The notes under the pieces are model-generated. The model was not told the DNA's origin and ran no database searches. It saw only the letters and a program-made list of their open reading frames with translations. DNA of 13,219 bases, taken from assembly GCA_017556885.1 (NCBI GenBank), contig JAFYLV010000166.1, positions 1 to 13,219 of the forward strand, read 5' to 3'. Within the stretch, counting starts at the first letter, position 1; the number at the start of each line of letters is the position of its first letter. This DNA is from Clostridia bacterium (GTDB lineage Bacteria; Bacillota; Clostridia; Oscillospirales; QAMX01). The position numbers were made by a program, and so were the translations under genes. Positions 13,195 through 13,219 of this stretch are shown here, piece by piece.

Positions 13195-13219
13195 TGGTGT
13201 TGTGTATTGGATTAGGAAA

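Overview
The window reads as chromosomal DNA of a moderately GC-rich member of the Bacillota (Clostridia), plausibly a gut or host-associated lineage. The reasons are strong AGGAGG-type ribosome binding sites, sigma-A-like promoters with extended -10 boxes, intrinsic terminators, a mutL-miaA pair, a small Cro/CI-type regulator and an endonuclease-type MutL. The assignment is inference from gene style; no rRNA or tRNA gene is present. TGA is used as a normal stop by several genes, three of which end in ATGA start/stop overlaps.

Layout, left to right. (1) Positions 1-1829, plus strand: the 3' part of mutL (DNA mismatch repair), overlapping by 4 nt a complete miaA (tRNA modification), closed by a strong terminator. 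(2) 1830-3475, plus strand: a single-gene unit with its own promoter, a palindromic operator candidate and a leader hairpin, encoding a lipoprotein made of two tandem homologous domains; a perfect 32-bp palindrome follows. (3) 3531-6081, minus strand: a two-gene operon of a 10-TM acyltransferase-3 protein and a Fn3/BNR beta-propeller (sialidase-fold) protein, coupled by a 4-nt overlap. (4) 6082-6203: a compact divergent promoter region with two good promoters whose -35 boxes lie 10 bp apart. (5) 6204-9043, plus strand: a short degenerate FAD-binding protein overlapping a full-length FAD-dependent oxidoreductase with a HEAT-like C-terminus, then a small HTH regulator and a bidirectional terminator. 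(6) 9042-13142, minus strand: a probable four-gene operon of an MFS transporter, a P-loop kinase-like protein, a TIM-barrel sugar isomerase/epimerase-like gene interrupted by one in-frame TGA, and a PlsC-like acyltransferase with an internal zinc ribbon. (7) 13161-13194: another terminator-like hairpin at the right edge.

Functionally, the left end is housekeeping (repair and tRNA modification). The middle and right look like accessory carbohydrate or envelope metabolism: a glycan-type beta-propeller, an O-acyltransferase, paired FAD oxidoreductases, a transporter and a sugar isomerase. The divergent BNR/acyltransferase versus FAD-pair/HTH block is the best candidate for a little-described system, but its substrate cannot be read from sequence. 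I see no CRISPR array, insertion sequence, prophage, tRNA, rRNA or recognised riboswitch. No gene-free stretch exceeds 300 bases; the longest are 1789-1984, 3434-3586, 6082-6203 and 13026-13219, and their contents are described below.
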